From Voacanga thouarsii (lineage: Eukaryota; Streptophyta; Magnoliopsida; Gentianales; Apocynaceae): a stretch of 64,000 nt of DNA. Positions 9,838 through 20,680 of the stretch are shown one piece after another (position 1 is the first letter of the stretch; every line of letters starts with the position of its first letter). The translations under genes were made by a program, and so were the position numbers. The notes under the pieces were generated by a model, which saw only the letters and a program-made list of their open reading frames with translations, was not told where the DNA came from and ran no database searches. The stretch spans positions 1,395,001 to 1,459,000 of the forward strand of contig JANUWF010001783.1 of NCBI GenBank assembly GCA_026120185.1, written 5' to 3'.

Positions 9838-10150
9838 TTGGCGTAACCTCTTTCCTTAGTTGTGCTTGTTCATTAAAGTATTTTCCTAACATGTTATTTG
9901 TAGACTTGATGTTTAACAACTAAGCCACCATAGATAATTCTGAGTGATTTGTACATCCATCCTATAATGGAGTATTTGCAGTTATCAACGGATCATAAAA
10001 TTTTTGGACACCAAGATTAGGTGGTTCCTCAATATTTGGTGGGTTTGGATTTGTGGGAAAGTTGTTACCTACTGCATCTACAACCATATCACTAAAGGGA
10101 ATACAAGACCTTGAACTCTGACCTGCTCCCCCAGGACTAAAAACTAGTGC
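9838..10150 (-). pseudogene. CACTA (En/Spm) TNP2-type transposase, upstream segment, broken
   Basis: On the minus strand the frame reads DMVVDAVGNNF, then EEPPNLGVQKFYDPL, NHSELSMVA, LLNIKSTNN and KEVTP. TNP2-like CACTA transposases show this order: a [MD]xxDA.G stretch, then an xxxFYxxLxxAxxPLxxGC block, xSxLSxxxRLLNIK and a trailing acidic region. Two TAG stops interrupt it, at the positions of the YxGC and ARLLNIK blocks. The frame continues, once the insertions are discounted, into 5247-5270 and then 1-156. It was cut by solo LTR B with duplication TTGGC. The 5' start is not visible, because sequence above about 10150 resembles LTR fragment L rather than transposase. Identification by motif order; an HMM search would settle it. 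Confidence 0.72.
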
Positions 10151-10429
10151 CAGATGTATACTTGGTATAAGTGATTCACCATGACACTACTCTTGGTACA
10201 TGGGGAATATGGGTATTGTATGGCATTTTACATGTGCATATAGAGTCTTAAAGCATTTATGTGTGTTTGATTGTTGTGTGTATTCGTAAGTGTACTTGAT
10301 CATTGTGGCTTTGTTAATATTACAATCATGTTAGATAGAGAGTGAATTATTTGAATAGATCTTGTTATGAAATGGATAGGGTGTAGCAGTTAAGGGTGAA
10401 GAGAATTTGTTGGGGAAGATATAAACAAG

Positions 10430-10495
10430 ACTTGTTGTGGTCTAGTGGATAAATCTTGGTGTATGATTCCTAGAGAGTAGTGTTTGAATCCTAGG
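10430..10495 (+). other. tRNA-like A-box/B-box pair in fragment L
   Basis: TGGTCTAGTGG (10438-10448) resembles an A box and TGTTTGAATCCT (10481-10492) a decayed B box, about 33 bases apart. It is preceded by AACAAGACTTGTTG, almost the same as upstream of the pair in E3 (42110-42180). It is not a tRNA gene: arms do not pair. Confidence 0.5.
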
Positions 10496-11466
10496 TTATG
10501 CGTATTTCTTTTGTGTTTATCTTGGAAATAAAGATAAAAACTAGAATTTTTATCTTTTGATTTCTTTAAATTATAAATACCTTTTGAATTAATATATTTA
10601 ATAGACTTCAAAAATTAGTTTTATCATCTTTTAGTCACCTAATTATCCTTCAATTTTTGAAATAGGCTAAAGAAAATCTAGCCGCCATGTTGGAGAAGGA
10701 ATCTCCTAAAATCTAGTATTTCAAATTTGAATGATATTTGGTTAGAAAAGTTCTGATTTCTTTTATTTATTATCTACAAATTGAAAATTATATTTTCTAA
10801 AAATTTCTTTAATATTTAATTGAGAAAAGTCCGGCTATCTTAGTTAATTCCAGCAACTATTTCTTAAGGTTTAGGACTCCTCTAATTTAGTATTTTGAAT
10901 TACATGATAATGGAAAGAAAACCCAGCTTTAAACTGTTAAATTATTAAAATATCATCTCTAAATTTATCTTATCTTTTAAGATTTCTTTTTATTATATGA
11001 TTTTCTGAAAAGTTTTCTAGCCTTGGAATACAGGAAGGATTTAATTACAGTAAATTAGTTTTAAGATTGAAATAAATCTTTTAACTTTATTAAAGGATAA
11101 TGAAAATTGCAAAACCTATATATTAATCATTTAAATCAAACCAGAATCTTAATTTCTCTCAACAACTAAACTTTATCATCTCTTTTTATCTCAATATTTC
11201 GATCATTCTTTCCCTCTCAACTCCTCTCATAGCCGGCCAACAAAACCAATTCCAATAGCAATATTTTGTTCTTTTTCTTCTATTGTTCAAGCTACCATTT
11301 TTTTTCTTCTTTTCTTCTAGATAATTGAGCAAAAAGAATCTCTCCAAGAAAAGAGATAGAGCTTTTCCAAAAATCTAGGAGATTTATCTTAGAACTACTT
11401 TATCTAATCTTCTTAGGTGATTTGATTTAGCTAGAATTTAATTTCCTCACACTCTAGCAAATTCTC

Positions 11467-11468
<2 letters not shown>

Positions 11469-11516
<48 letters not shown>

Positions 11517-11547
11517 CCTAAAATAAATAAATAAATAAATAAATAAA
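11469..11547 (+). repeat. Compound microsatellite (AC)n then (AAAT)n
   Basis: An (AC) run spans about 11469-11513 and AAATA-type units about 11519-11547, inside fragment L. Confidence 0.95.
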
Positions 11548-11966
11548 ACCCACAAGAACACATGATCCTCAGTTGCTCGAACTAAAACACAAACACACCC
11601 CAAACTTTTCTCTCTTTTACAAATGTTTTTCTCTCAAAACCTAAGGTACCATTAAGATTTCTTGAGGAGGCCCAAATACACACACACGAAACCTTTTGGT
11701 TTTCTCTTCCTCTTCACACAAGCAAACAATCTCTCTCAGCATATCTCTAAGATGATCTAATCATCTACTTTTCCTTCTTCTGGTTGTATCTTTTCTTCCC
11801 TTCTCTTGGCTAGGCATAAAGATCGATATACTTCTCCAGTTTTATAAAAGATTTAGCACTCCTAATAGTAGAGGGTGTATATCTTACAACCACTTGTAAG
11901 GAATAATTACTCAAAAAGTCTTTAGCCAATGTAACTATATGTTGGAAATAGTTTCAAACGATACAC

Positions 11967-13439
11967 TGATGTGTTTGGATTTGGGTATAAAAATCATATG
12001 AAAATAAGCACATTCCTAATCAAGTTTAAATTAAAACGTTAACCCCAAATTACACATATGAGCAAGCATACTCATCATTAATAGAGCATAGGGTTCAAAC
12101 GAGTGTCGATCCTCAAGGAACAAGTAGATACTAATTACCCTTTTTTCATTGTTTAACCGATTCTATAAAGTGAAAAAAGAAATAACAAGGAAAATAAAAT
12201 AAAATAAAATAAAATAAAAATATATACATGTCAAGGATGGAGAAGCATGTAACTTAAATCATTATTTTGGCAAACATGACCTCAAAGTATTTAACCATTA
12301 TCATTACTAATTATTCTCTCGGCATCATGAAAGATTAATATAGACTCACTTCGTTTTCAATCCATGAATCCCTATCTTCTAGGTAACTTAGCATCACATT
12401 CCTGTCTCAGCCAGTCCTACCCAAAAGATGCATTAAACACAACCATTTGATTAAATTTCCATTCCTTGCAAGCTCAAAACATGAAATTAACCAATGAATC
12501 CATTCCTGATAGACATTAATTAACCTTTAATTACTAGTTCTTAGCAATTAACCCCTTTTCCTAGCAAGTTAATGGAAAGAAATAACCAATTAATCTCGTA
12601 ATTAGCATAAGTAATTAAATACCAAGAATAACAATCAATTAATCAAAAGATCAAATAACTCTAAAAATCATGAACACCTAAAACAATGTCAAATTACAAT
12701 AAAATAATTAATACATCATTGTTCAAGAAAAAGAAAACAAAGTAAAAGAAAGCACTAATAGATAAGCCTCATTCTTCTTCCTTTGAAGACCTTCTTGTAC
12801 AACCCTCATTGAATTGAAGAATTCCTCCTTTGATTTGAGTGATTTTCTATAATGATCAATGAATTCTCCCATTTTCTCTTGTATTTTCCATCTATTTATA
12901 GGCTTAGAAAGTGCCTAAACTCGTTAGTGTAATTTTCTTGGCCGAGTAGAAGTAGGAAATTACTAAAACTCCACAGATTACCAAAAACTACGTCCAAAAA
13001 TCAAGATCCCGTCTTTTCCTTAGGGCACAGCTGGTGCCGTCTTGGCTACTGGAGCTGGTGCCTGTTGTGTTCTATTTCTCCAGTTGTTCGCTGATTTTTT
13101 CTTGATTTCCACGCAATGTTATCCAGAGTGCAACTGGCGCCGCCTTAGCTACTAGAGTCGGCACTGGCTCCATTTTGTTCTAGTCTTGTTTCACCAATTT
13201 TTTGTCGCCTTGAAGTTTGTGTCATCAGTACATGGCTAGCGCCGGTTCCTCTGCCTTGGCCGTCGCCGCCTTAGTTCTGTTTTGCGATGTTTTTGTTTCG
13301 TTTTACCCTTAAAATCTGAAATAATGAACAAAATACCTTTCTTAGGGTAAAATCTCAAATATGACGAGTTATTGAATAGAATGTATCATATAAGAGCCTC
13401 AAATAATTAGGAAAAATATTACTAATTTAGCCCCTATCA
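11967..13439 (-). repeat. Element D 3' LTR
   Basis: In plus reading it begins TGATGTGTTTGGATTTGG and ends CCCCTATCA. GGCGCC-type hexamers cluster at 13025-13275. A TATA box (minus, in TATAAATAGA) lies at about 12893-12900. Confidence 0.9.
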
Positions 13440-13458
13440 TATTCCCCGACATTTAGCT

Positions 13459-13480
13459 CTTTGCTTGTCCTCAAGCAAAG
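13459..13480 (-). other. Perfect hairpin before the 3' LTR of element D
   Basis: Eight-base arms CTTTGCTT and AAGCAAAG enclose the loop GAGGAC (minus strand), 20 bases before the LTR. It is followed by GTCGGGGAATA, the purine-rich stretch abutting the LTR. Element A has the same structure (3913-3932). The sequence GAGGACAAGCAAAG recurs in plant Tat/Athila elements as I know them. Confidence 0.75.
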
Positions 13481-15426
13481 TATCAAAGACAAGTAGGAAA
13501 ACACCAAGTTTAACAATCACTAAATTAATTTCAAAACAATATCTTCAATGCTTTCTTCATTCAAGAATATAAAACACATGCTACTACATCTTTCACAACA
13601 AATTCAAGACTTGTGTAATTGAATAATGACTTAGTAGAACCATCCCAATACTTAACAATATTCTCAAACCATTAGAAAGAATTTAGTTCAAAAAGATTAT
13701 GCATTCCATAAGCTTACTTTTCATACACTCTCTCCATTAATCCGAGACATATCATGATTCTACTTAGATCAAGTAGGACTTTTAAGCTTGTAATGTAAGG
13801 TTAAAGTCTTGTAATGTAGTTTATCAATTAAAGGATATAGGAGATTCAAATGTTAAAGAAGCTGAGAGTTCGCAAGAAAATGATAAACAAAATGTATCAA
13901 TAATTTCCAACTCTTCTTGCTCTCCTATTCCAAAAAAATCAATACTCATAACCTTATTTAGCAATTACAGTTCAGCTCAAGCAAATCCTACATTTTCTCT
14001 TTTTCTTGTCTCTTTTCATCAACTCTTCTCTATTTTTTTCAACAAGATCACTTAAATTTTCAGCAATGGTGTTAAGGACTTGATATGAACTCAACTTTTA
14101 CAGCTCAATCACCATTCCTCTTGGGATCTTTCTTTTCTTTTTCTTTCAAAAAGTTTTTCTTTCTCTTTTCTTTCTTTTCACTCTTCTTTTATCTTTCACT
14201 GCTGCTGTTCTTTTTTTTTCTCAGTTTCTTTCTTTTCATCTTTTCTAGCAGCTTTTTGTTTTCTTTTCTTGTTTTCAATCTCTCTTTTCTCTTTCTTCTC
14301 TTTCTTTTCTCTTTTTAGCTCAACTTAGTATTGATACATGACTGAAAGTAACGAGTCATAATCTTTCTCCACGTACTCTTCTTTAACATTCTTCTTCATG
14401 TACTTTCATCCATCAAAAGCATAAAGATATGAAAAATTATTCAAACTCTAAAAACAAGTAAGGGACAAAGTATTGTGACGGGTTTTAAAGAAAGAAATCA
14501 ACAATTTAGGCTCAAAATAGGCACTATGAATAATATAAAAATAGGTAGGCTTGAAAAGCTCAAACTATCGAAAGAAGGTCTATTACTGTCATCCCTAAGT
14601 TAAATCATGAATGTCTTTCTTATTTCGCTTCGAGAGGTATTCAAGTAAGTTCTAAAATGCTCCATGAATTTTAGTAGAAAAACAGGTTTAAGAACAATGT
14701 AAAGCATTTGATCAAGAACAACTTCGTCTAAGTGCGTGCAAACAGTTATGCATAAGCCATAAATGATTTGGAATATATGCTCCATAATTCATCATAAAGA
14801 TATGCATTAGAAATATAGCTTGAAATCTCAAAGAAAATCAGAAAAATGTTGAAAATTTTGCTCACAAAAAGGATAAAGTATATGCATAGAAGAATTTTCA
14901 ATCGAATCACTCCTTCACACTTAAACCGGACATTGTCCTCAATGGACAAATAAAAAGAACAAGAATTAAACAATGCCGTGGGACAAAGAAGAGATAAGAA
15001 ATTCAATACTTCCATCTAAGGGGCAATGTGCTGTACAAGATTTGAAATCCTGAAGAATGAGGCAACGTACCTAAAAAAAGAAAAATACAAAAGAGCACAC
15101 CAAAGCATAAAAACTAGAAAATAAAAAAATAAATCAAAAACAAAAGAAAGAAAATAGTACAAGAACGAAAAGAAATAAAAAAACTAAATAGAAAAGACAT
15201 TAAAAGAGAAAGGAAAAACAAGAGTGAACAAGAAGAGAAAATGTAGCACAATCAAGCCTTTTCCTCCTCCTCCTCATCATCATCAATTGGTGCGGAAGTT
15301 CTCTCACCACCATGTTGCCTGGAAGAATGCTGCCTCAATTCCGCCATTGTTGCTCCATAGTAGCTTGTCGTCTCGGCATGTCAGCCATAGATCCCTGCAA
15401 GCGTAGGAGCAACTCTGTTTACTGGT
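13481..15426 (-). other. Non-coding 3' part of element D with long purine tract
   Basis: No supported gene. On the plus strand 14085-14330 is almost pure pyrimidine (TTTTCTTTCTC type), which is a purine tract in the element's sense strand. 14908-14946 (minus) carries the conserved motif CATTGAGGACAATGTC followed by GTTTAAGTGTGAAGG. The rest is AT-rich spacer similar in layout to 25790-27100 of element F. Confidence 0.6.
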
Positions 15427-16464
15427 CTAATTATCCCAGCACGATAGTCTCAAAGTCAGTCCGGGGTTGGGATTGAGAACTGGTAACGCGTGCACGTGCC
15501 GGTGGTGGTGGGTGCTTCTCCTCCACAGTGGGTGGCCTAACTTGTCTAGGATGTCTGACCTTATGGGGGGGGGGGTTAGCCATTTTTTCAATTCCGGGTT
15601 GTACTTGTACCCACAACTTATCAATATCTGTTCTGGCACCATATCGTGCTCAATGGTAGCCTCCATCAGTTCTCCCTTAAGACTAACACCAAAGTCTTTT
15701 AGAACTTTCATTATAACCAGAGGGAAGATAAAGGCTTTTGTAGAGAGACAGTGATGAACTACATCCCTAATGGATTGTATAATCAAGGGTGCAAGAGGGA
15801 TAGACAGAGTGTTCATTATCCTATGTAAAATATAAGTGTCAATGATGCGAGTCTCATTAAAACCACTAGCACGGGGTACAACATTGAACCCAAATATATA
15901 GACTAGAGCTCTAAAGTTGGCAGTCAAATCATTGTTCGAATAGAAACTGTTGGTTTGAAAGGCATTATGCTTATACAACCCAAGAGTGGCTCTAGTCCCT
16001 CGGGCATCCCAATTCAGGTTAGAAAGAATTTTTTGATTGTTTACGTCTATCCCTTGCCATGAATCATCATCAAACACCTAGAGAAGGTTAGCTAATTAAT
16101 TTTGTGTGAAGACAATGGGGATTCCTTTCACTCTTGTTTCAATATGGGGAAGGTGTTTATTGCCCTTGTTAATCATATTAGCATAAAATTCCTTAATTAG
16201 CATGGGACAATACTTCCCTTTTAGCTGCACTATCAAACCCCATCCTAGCCTCCTAAACATCATTCCTAACTTAAGGGCACGGTTTAGGGTAGGTGCGAAA
16301 GTATGTTCTACAATGATTTTATTTGATGCTCTCCTATTATACCATTCCTCACAAGATGGATCAATAAACTCAGCTGGTCTAAGGAACAAGGGATCAATGG
16401 ATAAAGGGGTCAAGGAAGAGGAAGCTCTCGCCCTTTTAGAGGAATGACCCCATGCTCGAGACAT
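15427..16464 (-). pseudogene. ORF2 of element D: PF20167-like 'putative plant transposon protein'
   Basis: One 346-codon frame runs from ATG at 16464 (MSRAWGHSSKRARASSSLTP) to 15427, with two in-frame stops seven codons apart near 16098 and 16081 and none elsewhere. The N-terminal part is Ser/Arg/Lys-rich and could act as a nuclear-localisation-like tail. Then come FIDPSCEEWYNRR, MLIKEFYANM, HIETRVKGIPIVF, RALVYIFGFNVVPRASGFNE, TRIIDTYILHRIM and FIFPLVIMKVLKDFGV. This order (EFYAN, VRG, P.S..., a long helix, FP.LI..L....GV) is that of the plant family PF20167 as I know it. The end is Pro/His/Arg-rich. The function is unknown; the family is typical of plant Ty3 elements and derived host genes. 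Element F holds a decayed copy (27520-28300), so ORF2 is a fixed part of this lineage. Confidence 0.7.
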
Positions 16465-16515
16465 GTTATCAAGTAAGGAGTGGTGAAAATAGGAGGTTAT
16501 AACAAATGAGTGCAA

Positions 16516-17559
16516 AGAAGTAAAACAGGGTCTAGCTACCCGTTACAAACATAATACTCAACTCTTACTCAACCCTCAACCAATCTCACAACCACAAAGC
16601 CCAAGTGCCTTCAATGTATACACTCCAATCAACAATCAATTCAATCCCCTCCAATCAATTCAACACAACCTGCAACAATACATGTAAAGCTAACTGTAAA
16701 GAATAAACGTGTTGAATATCCCCAATGCATTCCAATATACATGATAATGTGAATGCAGGCATTAGCATGGCATTACATAAAAACCAATTCAGGTTCCATA
16801 TGTAGCAATTATTCAACCATCATGAATGGCCACAATTCTAACCTTAAATATATGCATGAAGTTCCTAATGATTATGTGCATGAAGTAAGCATCCAAGGAC
16901 CATTAACTCCTACACTATCCAAAATCATGAAGGTCAAGGAGTAATGCACAATGCAAAATAGCATAAACAATTCCAATTTTCGGCCACAATTGTCCCTAAA
17001 ATTAGAAAAAGTCATATATACCATTTTAACCGTGGGAAGTGAATAAAAATCATACCTTTGTGCTGGTGTATGCATGGGCAAGAAAAAGATATAAGCTTTT
17101 TTCAAAAATCCAAACTCCTTACTTGTGGATTGAAGGTGAGGTTTGTATACAAAATGGATGATTTTGAGATTTTTTATCTATAGGATCAACAAAAGAGAGG
17201 TAGATAGATGTTATAGAAGTGATTAGGAGGTGAAAAATCCAATGTTGGGAAGTTGGGAAGGTGAAATCGGTGCGGGTTAGATAGGTTTTGAGAGGGAGTT
17301 GGAGGTTTTGAATGAAAAGTGGCCAAAATGGCTTATATTATGCTCCTTACCCGACAGGGACCGGTGCCGGTCATAGCCCTTGTCGGCGGCAATTGCATTC
17401 TGTCCGGTTCTCCAAAATATGATTTTTTTATATAATAAAATGATGAGCACACAATAATGATGAGTAATGCACTCTAATTTATGAAAAATAATCACTTAAA
17501 ATGAGAGAAATAAAAATTGTTTCAATCTCAAAACTAAAAGTAAAGTAAGTAAAATAAAA
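16516..17559 (-). other. Spacer between ORF2 and gag of element D
   Basis: About 1 kb in which I see no gene. Frames are short and unlike retroviral proteins. 17345-17405 is GC-rich with GGTGCCGG and GGCGGC hexamers, resembling the LTR GC blocks. The matching place in element F is 28300-29360. In autonomous relatives the polymerase gene would start here, so the spacer marks where pol was lost. Confidence 0.5.
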
Positions 17560-18939
17560 AGACTTCAATGTTTTCCATAGCTTTGATCCGTGGATTCTCC
17601 TTAGTATTTCCTAGCAATGTCCCAGCTTGACAATCCCCTAATAATTTAGCTAGTTGACTAATTTAGTTTTCCAAGTTACGCATGGAGACCTCTAGGTTCC
17701 TCGTTGTAACATCAACCCCTTGGAACTTAGTCTCCGTTGTACTTACTAATTGACCAATCAATTCTTCTAATTGTGGCTTTGAAGGTGCTACATTATTGTT
17801 CATAGGGTGTTGGTTCCTTTGATTTCTTCCAAAATTGAAAGAACCATACCTAGGTTGATTTCCATTGCTCCAAGAGAAATTAGGGTGATTTCTCCAACCA
17901 AGATTATAGGTAGAGTTATAAGGGTTGTAACCTGGACGGATATTACCTGCAAAGTCCGCTTGTTCCATGGTTTCTTGGAGTGAACCCATGTTTTGGCATT
18001 CATGTTTTGGGTGTCCTTCTCCACAGAAATCACAACTTATATTTAATACTTGACCTTGTGGCATCACTATTTGTTCTATCTTCTAAGTTAAGGTGTCCAC
18101 CTTAGCCTCTAATGCTGCCACAGCATCCATTTTGTGTACTCTTTCACACGAGCTCTAGACCTTGTACTTCCCCAAGAATAGTTATTAGAAGCCAGATTTT
18201 CAACAAGATCGAATACCTGTTCCGGGGTCTTATGATTGATGGAACCCCATGCAGAAGAGTCCACCACTTAGCATGTTGTGAACGTAAGGCCATTTAAAAA
18301 GATTAGCATCTACATTCCTAACTCAAATCCGTAGTGTGGACATTTCCTTAGCATTTCCTTGAATCTCTCACAACTCTCATATAAAGGCTCAGAATCTAAT
18401 TGTTGGAAGGCGAATATCTCATTTCTAAGTTTGGCTGTCCTAGTTGGAGGAAAATATTTTGTTAGAAATTTTTCATCTAGGGCAATCCAAGTAGTGATGG
18501 AACCTGTAGGTAAAGATTTTAACCATGATTTGGCTCTATCCCTCAAAGAAAAAGGAAAAAGACTTAACTTTATAGGGTCCTCAGAAACACCATTCATTTT
18601 AAACGTGTCACAAATCTCATAGAAACTAGCTAAATGAGCATTGGGATCTTCTTCAGATAGCCTGTCAAATTGAACTATGTTTTGAACCATCTGGATAATA
18701 TTGGACTTTATTTCAAAATTGTTTGCATCCACCCTAGACCTAGTGATACTCGAGCCTGTGCCCGAGATTGCGAGTATCACAAAGTCATCCATAATCCTCC
18801 TATCATTCCCAACATTGTTATTCTGAGCACCATCCATGTCGATGATCAAGTTTCTTTGGATTGTCCGGTGGATCTTTGACAGCATCCTTTCAATTTTAGG
18901 GTCAAAATCAATTATCTCGCTTTCGGATTTTCGGGCCAT
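17560..18939 (-). pseudogene. Ty3 (Tat/Athila-type) Gag with zinc knuckle, element D, lightly broken
   Basis: It starts MARKSESEIIDFDPKIERML at 18939; an upstream in-frame ATG at 18975 adds residues not seen in relatives. It continues with VDANNFEIKSNIIQMVQNIV, PFSLRDRAKSWLKSLPTGSI and DEKFLTKYFPPTRTAKL, which are the Gag core motifs. After 18310 the frame needs a shift to read PEQVFDLVENLASNNYSWGS, with one stop. A further shift leads to a zinc knuckle CDFCGEGHPKHEC (CX2CX3HX4C) at about residues 11-23 of the 17663-18067 frame. A stop at 17663 precedes QLAKLLGDCQAGTLLGNT and ENPRIKAMENIE, the usual C-terminal signature. Gag would package RNA in cytoplasmic particles. About two frameshifts and two stops separate it from an intact protein. 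Confidence 0.85.
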
Positions 18940-19180
18940 ATACCAAGGATAAAACCTAGAAAAAATAAGAAGCAAGTCAACTACAGAATTTATGATTAAA
19001 ACAAAATTAAAAGATCACAAAGTTAGTCAAAGTTGCATAGTTAAAGTTAGTAGGTTAGGTTACAAAGGTATACAAGATACATAAGATACAAAAGATAGCA
19101 CCTTTTTGTGAAAAGAACAATTGTACATATTTACATATTTACATGGTTAAATTAACAAAATCCAAGCTTTCATGCTATTG

Positions 19181-19199
19181 TTCCCCGACAACGGCGCCA
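19181..19199 (-). other. Primer binding site of element D, tRNA-Asp
   Basis: TGGCGCCGTTGTCGGGGAA on the minus strand, two to eight bases after the LTR end (CATCA then AGTTTT). It differs at one base from the complement of the plant tRNA-Asp 3' end. This is the best preserved of the five tRNA-Asp sites in the window (A, C, D, F, G). Confidence 0.88.
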
Positions 19200-19205
19200 A
19201 AAACT

Positions 19206-20680
19206 TGATGTGTTTCGATTTGGATATAAAAATCATATGAAAATAAGCACATTCCTAATCAAGTTTAAATTAAAACGTTAACCCCAAATTACACATATGA
19301 ACAAGTGTACTCATCATTAACAGAGCATAGGGTTCAAACGAGTGTCGATCCTCAAGGAACAAGTAGACATTAATCACCATTCTTTAATTGTTTAACTGAC
19401 TCTATACAGTGAAAAAGAAATAAAAAGAAAAATAAAATAAAAAAATAAAAATATATATATGTCAAGGATGGAGAAGTATGTAATTAAATCATTATTTTGG
19501 CAAACATGACCTTAAAGTACCTAACCATTATTATAACTAATCATTCTTTCGGCATCATAAAGGATTAATATAGACTCACTTCATTTCCAATGCATGAATC
19601 CCTATAATCTAGATAACTTAGCATCACATTCCTGTCTCAGCCAGTCCTACCCAAAAGATGCATTAAACATAATCCTTTGATTAAATTTCCATTCCTGGCA
19701 AACTCAAAATATGAAATTAACCAATGTATCCATTCCTAACAGACATCAATTAACCTTTAATTACCAGTTGTTAGCAATTAACCCCTTTTCCAAGTAAATT
19801 AATAGAAAGAAACAACTAATTAATCTCGTAATTAGTACAAGTAATTAAATACCAAGAATAACAATCAATTAATCAAAAGATCAAATAACTCTAAAAATCA
19901 TGAACACCTAAAACAATGTTAAATTATAATAAAACAATTAATACATCATTGTTCAAGAAAAAGAAAACAAAGTAAAAGACAGCACTAATAGACAAGCCTC
20001 ATTCTTCTTCATTTGAAAACCTTTTTGTACAATCCTCCTTGAATTGAAGAATTCCTCCTTTGATTTGAGTGATTTTCTATGATGATCAATGAATTCTCCC
20101 ATTTTCTCTTGTGTTTTCCATCCATTTATAGGCTTAGGAAGTGCCTAAACTCGTTAGTATAATGTTCTTGGCCGAGTAGAAGTAGGAAAGTACTAAAACT
20201 CCACAGATTACCAAAAATCGCGTCCAAAAATCAAGATTTCGTCTTTTCCTCAGGGCACAGCCGGCGCTGCCTTGGCTACTGGAGCCAACGCCAGTTGTGT
20301 TCTGTTTCTCCAGTTGTTCGCCAATTTTTTCCTGATTTCCACGCAATGTTATCCAGAGTGCAGTCGGCACCGCCTTGGCTACTAGAGCCGGCGCCGGCTC
20401 TATTCTGTTTCGATCTTGTTTCACCAATTTTTTGTTGCCTCGATGTTCGTGTCATCAGTACATGACCGGCGCCAGTTCCTCTGCCTTGGCCAGCGCCGCC
20501 TTAGTTCTATTTTACGATATTTTTGCTTCATTTTACCCTTAAAATTTGAAATAATGAACAAAATACTTTTCCAAGGGTAAAATCTCAAATATGACGGAAT
20601 ATGACTAGTTATTGAACAGAATGTATCATACAAGAGCCTCAAATAACTAGAAAAAAATATGACTAATTTAGCCCCTATCA
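19206..20680 (-). repeat. Element D 5' LTR
   Basis: It has the same ends and length (1475 against 1473 bases) as the 3' LTR. The GGCGCC block lies at 20255-20515, upstream (in element sense) of the TATA box at 20125-20131. Confidence 0.9.
20125..20131 (-). promoter_or_regulatory. Putative TATA box, element D 5' LTR
   Basis: CCTATAAATGG on the minus strand, about 550 bases into the LTR. Transcription would start near 20098. The same box is kept in the 3' LTR but is changed in solo LTR M (near 56280), where the core reads CTAGAAATAG. Confidence 0.6.

Larger units (their letters stand above)
10157..11845 (+). mobile_element. Fragment L: long TGTAA-class LTR piece, 3' truncated
   Basis: It possibly starts TGTATACTTGG at 10157 (start uncertain). 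It contains tRNA-like boxes at 10430-10495 in the same setting as element E3, then a CT-rich leader with GCCGGCCAACAAAACC near 11225-11250, and microsatellites. No LTR end is seen; it stops near 11845 against copia LTR N. Assignment rests on shared layout with E3 and H, not on close sequence identity. Confidence 0.45.
11967..20680 (-). mobile_element. Element D: Gag-plus-ORF2 Ty3 retrotransposon lacking pol
   Basis: It is 8.7 kb long with LTRs at 19206-20680 (5') and 11967-13439 (3') that are nearly alike by eye. Ends are TG...CA and flanks TACAC/CACAC (one mismatch). Order on the minus strand: 5' LTR, near-perfect tRNA-Asp primer site, Gag with zinc knuckle (18939-17560), about 1 kb without recognisable coding, ORF2 of the PF20167-like family (16464-15427), a 1.9-kb non-coding part with a long purine tract, a conserved internal motif, a hairpin and the 3' LTR. 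No protease, reverse transcriptase, RNase H or integrase motif is visible. It must have moved using enzymes from a relative such as the family of element G. It is nested in copia LTR N. Confidence 0.88.

Noticed and set aside
14085..14318. Phe/Leu/Ser-rich frame resembling a membrane protein
   Set aside because: It is the pyrimidine tract of element D read on the wrong strand.
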